From Branchipolynoe longqiensis (taxonomy: Eukaryota > Annelida > Polychaeta > Phyllodocida > Polynoidae), in contig CM059187.1 in the NCBI GenBank assembly GCA_030323885.1, forward strand, positions 131,384,424 through 131,448,423: a DNA stretch of 64,000 nucleotides, written 5' to 3'. Below are positions 44,834 to 55,603 of the stretch, piece by piece. A program made the position numbers and the translations under genes. Position 1 is the stretch's first letter. Each line of letters starts with the position of its first letter. Under the pieces are notes generated by a model, which worked only from the letters and a program-made list of their open reading frames with translations, was not told where the DNA came from and did no database searches.

Positions 44834-45052
44834 GTTCCTGTATATGTCCCAATAGAAGAACACCCCCCATTTCAAGATTGAAAGCATGCACAAACTTCGG
44901 ATCATATTCAGACTGAATGCACATGAAATAATATAATCCCACTTTATTTCATAGGGATGACAAATACAAATCCATAAAATTATTTAACTTTGAATAGACG
45001 CGCATCCATGTGTCTTCACTTGCGCAGTGTGCATCTATTGGGACATATGCCG
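44834..45052. mobile_element. Possible short inverted-repeat element
   Basis: TATATGTCCCAATAGA near 44839 is inverted at 45034 as ATCTATTGGGACATATG. About 200 bp lies between them, without coding potential. Only one copy is in the window. Confidence 0.4.
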
Positions 45053-45059
45053 TATGGAG

Positions 45060-45362
45060 ATTATATTCTATATATCCAACTTAGATAATGGTGCACTTAT
45101 TAAGCATGTGTTGCTGCTTAGAAGGGTGTAATTAAAGGGTGTCAATTAAATAGAAGTTGTTTCTACTGAAACTTATTGTGTCAGAATTTTGGCATGCTTT
45201 CCAAAATTATTTTGACATGTTTTTGCATCAAATATCTCCAAAGTTAGCCATTTAAATTAAAAGTCACTTGAAACTAAAGTAAAGTAGACTATTATGATTA
45301 ATTTAATATATATATCTCAGAAAATGGCCAACATTCAACACCATCGGACTATGCAACTTTAA
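45060..45362. mobile_element. MITE-K copy 4, right part
   Basis: Shares CACTTATTAAGCATGTGTTG with the 32.9-kb copy and ends CACCATCGGACTATGCAACT followed by TTAA at 45359-45362. The left terminus is not recognisable, possibly displaced by the short inverted-repeat element at 44.8-45.05 kb. Confidence 0.7.
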
Positions 45363-45650
45363 GGGAGTTGCAAAGGAGAGAGGGAAGCAAGCCTGCAGTA
45401 AGGGTTTAAAACAACAATTTATACGAACAAAAGTAATAATATTGACCCAACTGTGGTGAATGTCACGGCTTAGAACGATGGCCTTACAAATGTGAAATTC
45501 CATTCAAATACTTAATCTGAAGGATTTATTCAGATTGGCAAGGGTGATGGGTGCACCACACCAAGTCTTGTTATTCTGGTCTGAATACCGAATTATATAT
45601 GCTTTTGAAGCATATATCAGTAGGCCTTTTGGACCAAAATAAAAATATAA

Positions 45651-45976
45651 TGCTTGGTTTTCTCTGTGGCGGAGTGGTTAGAGTGTCTGACTTTTTTCTA
45701 TGTCGGACTCCTAATCTGAAGGTTGGTAGTTTGATTCCCCGTGACCCCACTTCTGCTAACTTGGATTTCCACCACTGTGTATAACTTACAGAGTCATCAA
45801 AGGGCAGTTCCTCTCATACCATGTCTATGTGGTGTGGGAGGTTATAAATCCCTTGGGTTTGTAAAAGTGTAGGCTCAGGCTTTCTATCGACAAACTGTCT
45901 AAGTTTGAAAACAAGTTTGTTCAGACTTATCCATAATAGCTAGTATAAATCTTCAAGAAATAAAAAGAAAAAATCC
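45651..45976 (+). mobile_element. SINE-C copy 2, with 9-bp target-site duplication
   Basis: Head GTGGCGGAGTGGTTAGAGTG (A-box region), GTCTGACTTTTTTCTATGTC, GGACTCCTAATCTGA, then GGTTGGTAGTTTGATTCCCC (B box). The body includes GTGTGGGAGGTTATAAATCC and GTTCAGACTTATCCATAA, and the tail is TCTTCAAGAAATAAAAAGAA. AAAATATAA at 45642-45650 and 45977-45985 brackets it. The T6 run is at 45692-45697. Confidence 0.88.
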
Positions 45977-45985
45977 AAAATATAA

Positions 45986-46385
45986 CCCTTAATCGAACCA
46001 AATCCATTATTATGAGATGTATAAACATATGTAGTTATTTGCACATCGGCTACTAGTCAATGCACCTTTAAGAAAAACCATTCGCTCGCATTAATAGTGA
46101 TAGTTAATTTCCTCACCAGGGTGAATTGATGAAAATTGGTTGAACATCATTATTGGACTAGCTTTAGGACTGCGCTTGCTCTTTCCACATAGACACGGTT
46201 TGCGGTGGGTTCCATCCAAGTCTCAATGACTATATAACTAACTGACTGACTGACTTACTGACCTACTGAATTACTGATCTACTGAATAACTGACCACTTC
46301 AAACCACAGCAACAGCTTACGCAACAGAAGGTGGGGAAAGGCAGCGAATACACATACACACCATGAGAGTACAGAAGTGGTATTT
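45986..46385. other. Unique DNA with (ACTG)n-like tract
   Basis: ACTGACTGACTTACTGACCTA-type repeats at 46230-46295. Otherwise nothing recognised. Confidence 0.45.
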
Positions 46386-46389
46386 TATC

Positions 46390-47212
46390 TACCCTTATTC
46401 AGATACCCCACACACCCACACACCCCAGCACCCCACACACTACACATACCCCACCACCACACGCACCACACACACCACACACACCGACCATACCCCTCCA
46501 TACCCCACCATCACACACATCACACACACCACCCATACCCCACCATCACACACACCACACGCACCACCCACACTACACACACCACACACACCACACACAC
46601 CACACACACCACACGCACCACACACACCAACCACACCACACACCACCCATACCCCACCATCACACACACCACACACACCACCCATACCCCACCATCACAC
46701 ACACCACACACACCACCCACACTACACACACCACACACACCACATGCACCACACACACCAACCACACCAGACACCACCCATACCCCACCATCACACACCA
46801 CACACACCACACACACCACACACACCACACACACCACACCATCACACACCACACACACCACCCATACCCCACCATCACACACACCACACACACCACCCAC
46901 ACTACACACACCACACACACCACACACACCACGCGCACCACACACACCAACCACACCAGACACCACCCATGCCCCACCATCACACACCACACACACCACA
47001 CACACCACACACACCATACACACCACACACACCACACACACACCACACACACCACACACACCACCCATACCCCACCATCACACAGCACACACACCACACA
47101 CACCACACACACCACACACACCACACACACCACAGGCACCACCCATACACAACTACACGCACCACCCATACACATCCACACACACCACACACACCATTCA
47201 TACCCCACCACC
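46390..47212. repeat. CA-rich satellite of CACACACCA units with higher-order structure
   Basis: About 800 bp of 9-bp CACACACCA units, interrupted by CACCCATACCCCACCATCA, CACCCACACTACAC and CACACCAACCACACCA variants. The last variant recurs near 46626, 46758 and 46946 (spacings about 132 and 188 bp), so longer blocks have been duplicated. Both-strand frames of 180-294 codons are repeat-encoded (Thr-His-Pro or Val-Cys-Gly) and not genes. Confidence 0.92.
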
Positions 47213-47348
47213 TGTGAGGTGCGCAATGTCACCCCTTCACAGTCCACCATTCCACCATTGACTCCACACCGGAAACACACCATTGCTCCCGACAGAGCAC
47301 ACAATGAGTCCTTGGAGAACATTACAAAGCCAGGGTCAATTACAATTC

Positions 47349-47661
47349 GGTTAGGTTGTTGGAGTTTTACATCCTGGCAACATTGAAGGTCATATCAGGA
47401 CGGCTACCGACTTGTGACAGTGCACACACTTGGTGACTTTACAGTACTGCCCCACTAGGAAATCAGGCTGCAATGACCTTGAGCCGATATCCCACTCAGT
47501 CACATTTTCCTGACACTAAGCTAAACAGTCCTTGCCATATCCTATCCTAGGAAGCGACAAGTATCAATTTGATAAGTAATCAGTTTGACTCGAACAGGAA
47601 CCAAACTCCCAAACTTCTGCATGTGGGGCCCGCGCTCTACCGATTCGGCCACCGCGCCCGT
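47349..47661 (-). mobile_element. SINE-A, full structure
   Basis: TTAGGTTGTTGGAGTTTTAC tail, body, then a head reading on the minus strand GGTGGCCGAATCGGTAGAGC (clean A-box region) and GTTTGGTTCCTGTTCGAGTC. The AATGCTGAGCGCCAGG part is deleted. Confidence 0.88.
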
Positions 47662-48235
47662 TGGGATTGAGTGGGCAGTGGCGAGGCTGATGAGAAATAA
47701 GGTAGGCTGAGGGGGGTGAGAGGGCATGGCCCGCGTGTCAACAACAGGTTCTTGTGCTTTTAACCATGAGATTGTCTTTGACTCGCTACTGCCGGGTTTA
47801 CTGGTCCACAGAATGGGTCAGTCAACTCGTGAGTGTGTAGCATGGGGACCCGTGGGCGGTAAAGTGAGTCACTCGGAGCGGCTCACTAAGATTTGAGCCT
47901 GAATAAGCTGAGTCTGTGTAGATTGAGGACTTGGAGGCAGGCGAAAGTTATTGGGTGGTGAGAAGTGCAATGTTAGCATATATGCTTTAAGTTTAAGGTC
48001 AGCTCGCTACCTGCGTGACTTTGGTGGGGTGGTTTGGAATGATACTTCCCAGTACAAGCACACACGTATGGTTTTGGTTTGGGATGTTTCTTTTTGGTCA
48101 CAGTAAGCAGTTATTCTATGAATAAATGTACTGAGTATATAAATGTGGGTGTTTTATTTCCTCATTTGGCATTCAGATATTGTGTCAACTGCTACGTAAA
48201 TATCATGTGATGGGAGTCATTTTTACAGATGGCAA
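47662..48235. other. Unique DNA
   Basis: Nothing recognised. Confidence 0.4.
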
Positions 48236-48500
48236 TGATTGCGCGCATTGATCAGCTTTTGTACCCACACTTCTTGTCCTGCTGAATCTAGCATCCTAAC
48301 CATTATGTTATCTGGAGTTCTTAATGCAATCACGGTATCCACACCCACCTGTCTATGTGGCTCCCTGCCTGCAACTTCAGCGCATGTATGCCCATCTACT
48401 TGGAATCGAAAGTTTCTTTAACGGATTATGTCCATAAGTTGGTTATGGATTACAAGTACATGCAGGCAAGCAATTCCCTTATATATGTGATGTATAAAAC
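48236..48500 (-). mobile_element. SINE-B degenerate copy
   Basis: TGTACCCACACTTCTTGTCC, CTAACCATTATGTTATCTGG correspond to the B- and A-box ends of SINE-B on the minus strand. These are followed by CACCCACCTGTCTATGTGGC and TACATGCAGGCAAGCAATTC, as in the 37.7- and 60.6-kb copies. Confidence 0.6.
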
Positions 48501-48910
48501 TTATGCAAGTATAAAGGCGCATAAGGCAATATCCCCTACTGGCCACCCTGATTCTGTGTACTACCTTATGGGTGGCTCCTCCCCTGGGTGGGACAGCTGG
48601 CGCCACCCCCCACCCCCCAGTGCCGCGAATACTGTCACTCGCGCACTGGAATTATATATATACGGTTGGAGAATCTATCCCGTGTATATATATATATATG
48701 TATTCCAGGGCTTGAATGACAGTGGGAGAGCCTGTAGTACAGGTGGAGGCCGAAGGTGGCGCCACCAGTAGCAGCTACGAGATATAGGAGGTGAATACAT
48801 CGAGGACAATGGTTGGCAGGTAATGCATAGAATAATAATAATAATAATAATTATAATTCCCTTCCGCGCCTTTATACTCGCATAATGCTTATACATCACA
48901 TATATACACA
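48485..48910. mobile_element. Inverted-repeat block built on GTGATGTATAA
   Basis: TATGTGATGTATAAAACTTA, GCAAGTATAAAGGCGC at 48487 is inverted at 48868-48905 (GCGCCTTTATACTCGCATAA, GCTTATACATCACATA). Inside are GGCGCCACCCCCC at 48600 and GGTGGCGCC at 48755, also inverted, and an (ATA)n tract. A related block is at 52.2 kb. Confidence 0.5.
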
Positions 48911-49140
48911 GGATAGATTCACCATCCATACATCTTAGTATTCAATATATTCAATGACACAAGCTTAATAAATGCGCGAGTATCTAAGATCGACATGTAG
49001 GATCTACTCTAGGCAGGTGTTTTGCTTTCGAAAATTGTATGGTTTCCTCGAATTATGCAAGTTAATTGCTAAACTGTCTGGTCGGTGGGAATGGGAACGA
49101 AAACTACACATAGCTGACGCACATGATAGCCGCTGTTGCG
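48911..49140. other. Unique DNA
   Basis: Nothing recognised. Confidence 0.4.
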
Positions 49141-49141
49141 G

Positions 49142-49305
49142 GGGGGGGGTAGAAAAAACAAAACAAAACAACAAGAAAGAAAAAATAACAAGAAAGAAAG
49201 AAAGGAAAAACGTAAAGAAGGTTAAAAACAAAAAGAAAGAAAAAAAGAATGAAATAAAAACCGAATGAAACAAAGAAAGAATGACACAAAAGAAGAGAAT
49301 AAGTG
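49142..49305. repeat. Polypurine AAAG/AAAAC tract
   Basis: About 160 bp almost purely A and G on the plus strand after G9. Lys/Glu- and Phe/Leu-rich frames over it are artefacts. Triplex-prone composition. Confidence 0.85.
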
Positions 49306-49712
49306 GGGTTTTCGTGTGCAAATTACACTAAACACAATTTGACTGGGTGTGTTATTTACAGCCAGCTAATCTAATATGTGACGGGGCATATATGAAGGTA
49401 TACAGGAATACGAAATGAAGTAGAACAAGATTGACTAAAACGATACCCCTGACCTGTTATCAAAGAGAACCAAAGGCCTGAGACCCAGCACGGTATCATT
49501 GAAGCAGGAGTTCCTGAAACTGAAGTCTTAGGTCTGATATGTAAGATAGCTTCCATGTGGATATGCTTCAACAAAGAGAGAGTGCACCTGTATCTCTCTG
49601 ACGTCGATTGAAGTACCAAAACACTCAACCAAGTACAGGTTAGCAAAGGAAGCAGCATTCATTCATAGGTTACATCCATATATGGAACTGTTGATTCATA
49701 GATAGTGATCTC
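49306..49712. other. Unique DNA, no supported gene
   Basis: A minus-strand frame of 95 codons (49371-49658) has no recognised domain. Confidence 0.4.
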
Positions 49713-49865
49713 ATGTACTATGCGCAGGTTCTATGGAAAGGTGCACGATGCATCTCATACAAAGACCAAGTTGCCAACAAGGAAGTTCTTCACAACATTC
49801 AGCAGGCAATTGTTCATGTTAGCAAAGCCTGGGTAATATTCGACGGAGCGGGAGGAGTATGCCTT
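49713..49865 (+). pseudogene. Possible LINE reverse-transcriptase C-terminal fragment
   Basis: The plus-strand frame reads ...LWKGARCISYKDQVANKEVL, then H-N-I. By memory this resembles the segment after the reverse-transcriptase domain of RTE/CR1/Jockey-type LINEs, where a wR(r)mLrIsWkD.vtNeEVL pattern is common. Only about 35 residues agree, no upstream RT motifs were found, and the frame has no plausible start. If right, it is a dead fragment. Confidence 0.3.
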
Positions 49866-50280
49866 ATGCCAACTTACGACATTCACGCACCTAGTGATTT
49901 AAACCTGAACCACACTGCTTGCTGCCCCCTAGCGTCAAACGCATACACTCACAGGCCTTACGCCGTATGACCACACAACCTATATTCTAACTTTCCAACT
50001 AAAATTCTAACTGATGCTGCCACCTTGCGGGTGCTTGTCCGGTGTGACAGCGAGCAACGCATTTGCCCACTTGCAGACTGGACACAAACCTGTGAGCACC
50101 AATTTGTCACCGCCCACCCCTCAACTAACAAACAGACTACACAAGCAGTAGGGTTGAGAGGGACGAGACTGATTGACCGATTAATGTCTTATGCTGATTT
50201 ACTGTTTGTTCCGTGACCTTTTGTTATTCTGATTGAATAAAGATATCCTGACAATCATGAAGAGACACAAACTGCAGTGG
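49866..50280. other. Unique DNA
   Basis: Nothing recognised. Confidence 0.4.
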
Positions 50281-50347
50281 TATGGCCATATTATATTTAT
50301 ATCAGAAAATGATAGAACCTCAAAACCACCGTGCTATGCAACTTTAA
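50281..50347. mobile_element. MITE-K right-end fragment
   Basis: ATATCAGAAAATGATAGAAC, CTCAAAACCACCGTGCTATG, CAACT and TTAA at 50344-50347. Confidence 0.6.
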
Positions 50348-50780
50348 GAAATAGCACAGGCAAAGTTTTCTGGCCATAAAATCTGTCCGCCATTGACATA
50401 AATTATGTGAATGATGGATAAACTCAGGCATGAGAATCTGTTGAGTGATGAAAGAAGATGTACATCAGAGCTTCTTGATTGATGATGTTGCTGAAGGATG
50501 TCCGCCACATGATGGATGTCTTGGTGTAAGTACATATCGATTCTAGTGGTCTGCTATATGGGGACAATGTGAAAACATACATATAACTGTTGGGTAGTTG
50601 ATGAGGTTAGTGTGTTAGTTAATAGGTAGGCAATCAGTACACAAGGGAATCAATATAAGGAGAGTGAGTGTGTCGATGCTGATTGAGACAGTCAAGCGGG
50701 GGTTGGATTCGGGGTATCCCACTTAAGAATCCAAAATATCCTTTCTGTGGAAAATACAGAGTGAAATGCGTGAGAGAACC
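50348..50780. other. Unique DNA
   Basis: Nothing recognised. Confidence 0.4.
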
Positions 50781-51050
50781 TGAGTTCTTCCCACCGCCAC
50801 CAGAGGGCTGCTTACTGCTGGATATTATTAAGACCTTTTCCACAGAGTATACCGCACAGTGAGCTGCTACCCAAACATTAGTTCTTCCCACTGCCACTAG
50901 AGGGCGCATTGCTGCTAGACATTAATACCTTTTCCCACAGAACATGCTGCACAGTGATTTGCTACCCAGAACATGAGTTCTTCTCCATGTCGTCAGAGGG
51001 CGGCCTGGTGCGGCTCAATATTTATAAGACCATTTACGCAGGACGTGCTG
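50781..51050. repeat. Minisatellite with CTCF-like core, locus 2
   Basis: Three units, period 96-97 bp, starting TTCTTCC at 50785, 50882 and 50978. Cores are CCACCAGAGGGCTG (50797-50810), CCACTAGAGGGCGC (50894-50907) and TCGTCAGAGGGCGG (50990-51003). The middle core matches the vertebrate CTCF consensus CCASYAGRKGGCRS at all 14 positions. Units also share GCACAGTGAxxTGCTACCC. Confidence 0.8.
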
Positions 51051-51339
51051 CATGGGAAGCTGGTAAACACTATATGTGTCCTTCTACTGACGCGCGATAG
51101 CATGTTGGTAGGGGAAATGCTATATTGGTGAGAAATACTGTGATTCCTGTGTAAATCCACCATGGGAGGAGGCTCCCACCCGCACACCCATTCAGCCCCC
51201 GCGGCACCATAACCGTTCTAGCGTCGATGGTGGGCGTTTGCCGGGCAGCGCAATCTTTGTTTTATTTAACGTAGATGGCGCGATACGAAGTGTCTTAACT
51301 ACAGCCGTCCATTGGGGTCACGTACTGTGGGCGCCCGAG
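51051..51339. other. Unique DNA with one AGATGGCGC motif
   Basis: AGATGGCGC at 51273-51281 resembles the CTCF core. No gene recognised. Confidence 0.4.
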
Positions 51340-51880
51340 GCGGAGTGAGGTGGGTGAGGGTGTGGGGGTGGGTGAGGGTGGGAGGGAGGTTGTGTAGAGG
51401 GTGGGTGGGAAAAGGGGGGGGGGCGTGCGGGGATGTGAAGGGGGGAGAAGGGAAAAGGGAATGCTGAGGGAGTGGGGGGAGTGCCGAGATGGGAAGGTGG
51501 GAGAAGGGAGTATAGAGGGGTGGTGGTAGTATGAGAGTAGGAAGGCGAGGGAAGGGAGAAGGGAGTGTAGCGGGATTGGGGGATGGGGGGGTGGTCAGTG
51601 CCTAGACGTGAAGGTGGGAGAATGGGGAAGGGAATGTAGAGGTGGTAGGAGCAGTGTGGGTACGAGTAGGGTACGAGTAGGTGGGATACGGGAGTGTAGA
51701 GGTGGTGGGTGGGAGTGCGGGGAGAGGAAGGCCGGAGAAGGGAGTGAAGAAGGGCCCAGGAGTGTCCTGATGGGAAGGCGCAAGGCGGGAGAAAGGACGG
51801 TGGAGGGTCTGGGAATGTGGGGCGGGGAGGCCGGGGGTAGAGGCGGGGGTTTCGCGGAAATTAGGCCGCGTTTGAGAACG
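51340..51880. repeat. G/A-rich minisatellite, ~55-60 bp units
   Basis: Repeats of GGGAGTGTAGAGGTGGTGG, GTGGGAGTGCGGGGA, GGAAGGCxGGAGAAGGGA with drift. Frames of 93-104 codons on both strands follow the repeat. Confidence 0.75.
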
Positions 51881-52220
51881 CATGGTGTGTTTCTTGTGGC
51901 GAACATTCAGGAATCGCCGTGAGAAAGGATTGCGTGCTCATTTGGAACTGTTTATTACGATTGGTTCTTCTATTATAACCCCCCCCCCCACACACACACA
52001 CATTTAACAAACTTCATTGTTCCGCACGCACATGCTATGTGCATGCGTTCGTGCAGCCAGCTTTTGCTTAATTGTCTTTTTTGGGGCATATATGATGACC
52101 AATTACTTTTTCCAGTATGAATGTGATAAGCGTGTGTATCTGTGTTAGGAATTGCAGATCCTGCTTGCCAAAGCTGTGTAGCCAACATTACATGCATTGC
52201 TATCCAATGCACTTAACTGT
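51881..52220. other. Unique DNA with a C-run and (CA)n
   Basis: CCCCCCCCC then CACACACACACA near 51979-52001. Otherwise nothing recognised. Confidence 0.4.
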
Positions 52221-52221
52221 G

Positions 52222-52420
52222 TATATAGTATATGTGATGTATAATCAGTATGCAACTATAAAGGTACGGAAGGGATTATATGTTATTTACGACCTTATTA
52301 TTGATGGGGTGGCTTACTTGATGTATGCCCTCCTCCACTCCCCCCTCCAACCACCTGACAGGTGGCACTGCCACCGGCACAAATCTACCTGGGATGCTAC
52401 ACTGTAATTCGCGACCAGGA
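52222..52420. repeat. GTGATGTATAA-family copy
   Basis: TATATGTGATGTATAATCAG, TATGCAACTATAAAGGTACG, GAAGGG matches the 48.5-kb block, and the later GGTGGC, CTCC and GGTGGCACTGCC parts follow in the same order. Confidence 0.55.
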
Positions 52421-52528
52421 ATTTTTTTTTAGGTTAGGGCATCATATTCCCTATGGCAGAGAATATATTTATCTAAACCCGATACTTTGTCTTGTCTTCC
52501 TCATTTGTAGTGTAGTCGGCCTTTAAAT

Positions 52529-52531
<3 letters not shown>
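52421..52531. other. Unique spacer
   Basis: Nothing recognised. Confidence 0.35.

Positions 52532-52574
<43 letters not shown>
52532..52574. repeat. (TA)n microsatellite, about 21 units
   Basis: An uninterrupted TA run. Confidence 0.95.
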
Positions 52575-52581
<7 letters not shown>

Positions 52582-53891
52582 AACACGTTGATTTCACGTG
52601 CGTCACATTTCAGAAGAGGCGTGGTTGGCAAAATAAAGCAGATGTCTGCTGTTGTTTTGCATACAAATCAATAGTTAACTACTTCAATTCAATTGATCAT
52701 TACTATTATGTTCAAACTGGGGAAAACTGTCAAATGTACTCAATTTCAGCGCATTTATTTTACGCAATTTGGGTGCCTGGCTAATATTTTAAAATTATTG
52801 CGAATAAATAAATAAAACCCAAAGATTCAGAACTATGAACCAGTTAAAACCTAGTAGCTATATGTTGTAATGAGAATGCATTGTTTTACAGATAACAAAT
52901 ACAGGAAATGCATATAAACTATATTATACAGGCATGGTGATTCTGTGACTTGCAGAGCCAGAAAATAAGCATACTGGGAAAAAGCATACTTTGACAGTAT
53001 GTTCAAAGTGTCAACCCCGTTCAATATCAGATCAATGGTTTTGTCAGAATATGAGCCATTCCAGTATTTAAAGAAACATGTATTAAAATGTTAAAACTCT
53101 TATAACACCCTTATCCTAGTCAGCCATTTAACTAAGACCAAACATGCGAAGGAAAATGGTGCGGCATTTAATGCAAGGTTTTTCTTTTCCAATTCTGTAG
53201 CTGAAAAGACTTCTAGCAGGTGATTAATAAATATGAGTTTGAAATTCACATAATATTTGTATATGTATGTCTCTAACATAATTACTTCCATATACCCATA
53301 GTATGTGTATATATACTTAGATATATATATATTTATGGAACGAACATACTTGATATATATATATAATAGTATATGGATAGTGATAAATCCTGTGTCGCAT
53401 GCAATAAGTTCTGTAGTGGTCCACCTCTCTCCTCGGTCTGGGAGTTAGGGCAGCTACCAGCATGCACCTCGAAACCGCCCTCCCTCCCCCCCCTGCGCGG
53501 TGTGGGACACTCCACTCGCTCGGAACCTATATATGTGTGTGTATTTTCTTTGGACTTGTCTTACAGCCAAACGCAGTTCATATTCAACAAGTTTCAACAT
53601 GGCGTCATTATCCTTATTGGCTGTCGGGTCAATAGTGTGTATCCACAGTACATAAACACGCTGTTCCACTCGGGGTGCCCTATTGCCTGAGCAGTGACGG
53701 GCGAGACGGACGAGCCTTTGCAAAGGGTGCGTTCGGCAAGTACAGTCTATGTAGGCTTTTGCCAGGCTTCAATGAAAGTACTACCTCCGTTCTGACAACG
53801 GCAACTACTTTAATTTGTTCCACTTCCTGTGTATGTGTGTGGGGGTGAGGTGTGTGTATATGGAGGGGAGAGTTGCGGGTGGAGGGGGGAG
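52575..53891. other. Mostly unique AT-rich DNA
   Basis: No repeat family or gene was identified. An AT tract lies at 53310-53370, and a plus-strand frame of 105 codons (53373-53690) has no recognised domain. A GTGTGTG-rich stretch lies at 53830-53870. Confidence 0.4.
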
Positions 53892-53998
53892 ATTATGTTG
53901 ATTGATAAATTGATTGATTGCTGAAGGCTTAACGCTGTGTCGGCAGCAAGGATCATGTTCATGGCGAACATCTTGTGGTGTATTATTCTGCCAGATTT
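53892..53998. repeat. Repeat E copy
   Basis: TTGATTGATAAATTGATTGA, TTGCTGAAGGCTTAACGCTG, TGTCGGCAGCAAGGATCATG, then TCATGGCGAACATCTTGTGG, as in the 19.0-kb copy. Confidence 0.6.
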
Positions 53999-54155
53999 AT
54001 ACAATGTTCCAGGCTTTGATTTGCCCTCCAAACAAATATTTACAACAACAAATCAAAAAAAGAATGGGATTCTGGGCGCCAAGAAACTCGCGCTCATGAG
54101 AAACTTCTCGTTGTATAAAAAGTCCAATTAGACAGACGCTTTGCAGGGGCGCTTG

Positions 54156-54220
54156 CCTTGGTCATGTGACCAACCACCCGTGATAGTCATGTGACGACGG
54201 CCCGGTCACGTGACTCGAGG
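54156..54220. promoter_or_regulatory. Cluster of three TCAYGTGA E-box motifs
   Basis: GGTCATGTGACC (54160-54171), AGTCATGTGACG (54185-54196) and GGTCACGTGACT (54204-54215) occur in 56 bp. These match the extended E-box bound by MITF/TFE and USF factors in animals. They lie just before a GC-rich island. Regulatory function is inferred only. Confidence 0.4.
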
Positions 54221-54234
54221 GCTTCTCTGTCTAG

Positions 54235-54840
54235 GATTGGGGACTCGGGGGCGGGGGGGGGGGGGGGGTCCAGGGTACGGGGCGCAGGGGCTGTCCCCAG
54301 GTGGCGCTAGAGAGCGTTTGTTGAGTAGCGCCGTGTGAAAGGACATTTAGCGCCTCCTGGCGACAAGCGGGAGAGCGCACCGGAAGTGACAAAGGGAGCT
54401 GCCTCTTCTGCCTTCTCTTCCCGCCCTGGTGGTTTCGCGCGCATCCAGTGGCGCGGCCCTCCACAGCAGTGCGCCTGGGGGGATGATGGTGGGGGTCCTG
54501 GTGTCCCAGGGAGGGTGAGGGAGGTGCTCTGCAAGGCCTGTGTTTAGAGGAAGTGTGGGCAGGGGAGGGGGTTGGAAGGGCGGCGGACGGGCGGGCGTAT
54601 GGGCGGGCTCCTGTTGGCTGCGGAGTGCCGGTGGTCTATAGAGAGATCGGGAGGGCAGCTCTGGGGTCAAGTGGATCTGGACTGTGTGTAAGGGTTGCTC
54701 ACCTCACCCCCACCCCCCATCCACCACTAACCCCATACACGCGCCCCACACACACCGGAGTACGCGTGTTGTATGTGTGGCTTAATGACAGCGCCATTAT
54801 TGGGACGCGCTGACACTTGATGTGTCCGTGACAGTCGGCA
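54235..54840. other. GC-rich island
   Basis: G-run at about 54252-54268, AGGTGGCGCT at 54299-54308, then GC-rich mixed sequence with no repeats until 54840. Several overlapping frames of 70-107 codons lack recognised domains. It could be a promoter or first-exon region, but nothing proves it. Confidence 0.35.
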
Positions 54841-55056
54841 GTGCGCATGTCAGTCAGGGTGGGAGACTGAAGCGACTCGCTTCCTGTCACACAACGCCTC
54901 GTCAGGTGATAATCCCTGTAGTACCTAGCGCTGTGGAGGATGACCTCTACGTGACCTACATAATCACGCACTTTTCCACTCCACTCAAGCACTCGCGTTT
55001 CGCAGAGGCCGCCAATTCTCTGTGCGCCATCACAGTTTATCTGCCTATCACGTGAC
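54841..55056. other. Unique DNA
   Basis: Nothing recognised apart from a CACGTGAC at 55049-55056 that overlaps the SINE target duplication. Confidence 0.4.
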
Positions 55057-55395
55057 ACCAGACGGGATGGCCGAATGAGTTAGAGCGTCCATCTCCCGTG
55101 CTGGTAGATCGTGGGGTCGTGGGTTCGAGTCCCGGTCGAGTCAAACCGATGACGTTAAAATGGATACTTGTCGCTTCCTAGCCAGGCGCTTGGCATTATT
55201 AGGATAGGGCAATGACTGGTGTGCTCAGTTTCAGGATAATGTGACTGAGTGGGATACCAGGTCATGGTGCCAGCGGCCTGGTTTCCCAGTGGGACAGCAC
55301 TATAAAGTTGCCATGAGTGCGCACTGTCACAAGTCGGTACCCATCCTGATATGACCTTAGATGTTGCTAGGATGTAAAACAACAACAAACAACAA
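55057..55395 (+). mobile_element. SINE-A, most complete copy, 7-bp target-site duplication
   Basis: Head GACGGGATGGCCGAATGAGT, TAGAGCG (A box) and GGGTTCGAGTCCCGG (B box, an excellent match), then GTCAAACCGATGAC, the full body with TGTGACTGAGTGGGATACCA and CACTATAAAGTTGCCATGAG, and an (AAC)n-like tail. ACGTGAC flanks it at 55050-55056 and 55396-55402. This is the copy most likely to retain Pol III promoter activity. Confidence 0.92.
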
Positions 55396-55402
55396 ACGTG
55401 AC

Positions 55403-55603
55403 TCTGACTCTGACTCTTGACTGCCTTCCTTCCTCAAACTGCACCACGTCCTCAATACCCCATTAATTTACCCTACACACTTCAACACTCAACCCCCATC
55501 CCCCACACCCTTACCCCGCCCATACACACACCATATCCCATCATGCACTCCTCCCACACCACCCACACCCCATCCCGTCACGCCCCCACGCCATCATCAT
55601 ACA
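55403..55603. other. C-rich low-complexity DNA
   Basis: CCCCCATCCCCCACACCC, CCCACACCCCATCCC and similar. Not a strict tandem repeat. Confidence 0.5.

Noticed and set aside
46390..47212. Telomeric or subtelomeric repeat
   Set aside because: Units are CACACACCA, not the TTAGGG expected for animals, and unique sequence continues on both sides.
46363..47322. Open frames of 180-294 codons on both strands
   Set aside because: They are translations of the CACACACCA satellite (Thr-His-Pro or Val-Cys-Gly). All frames are open because the repeat lacks stops.
55057..55140. Functional tRNA gene
   Set aside because: Good A and B boxes, but the sequence continues as SINE-A with a target-site duplication and lacks a proper acceptor stem and terminator.
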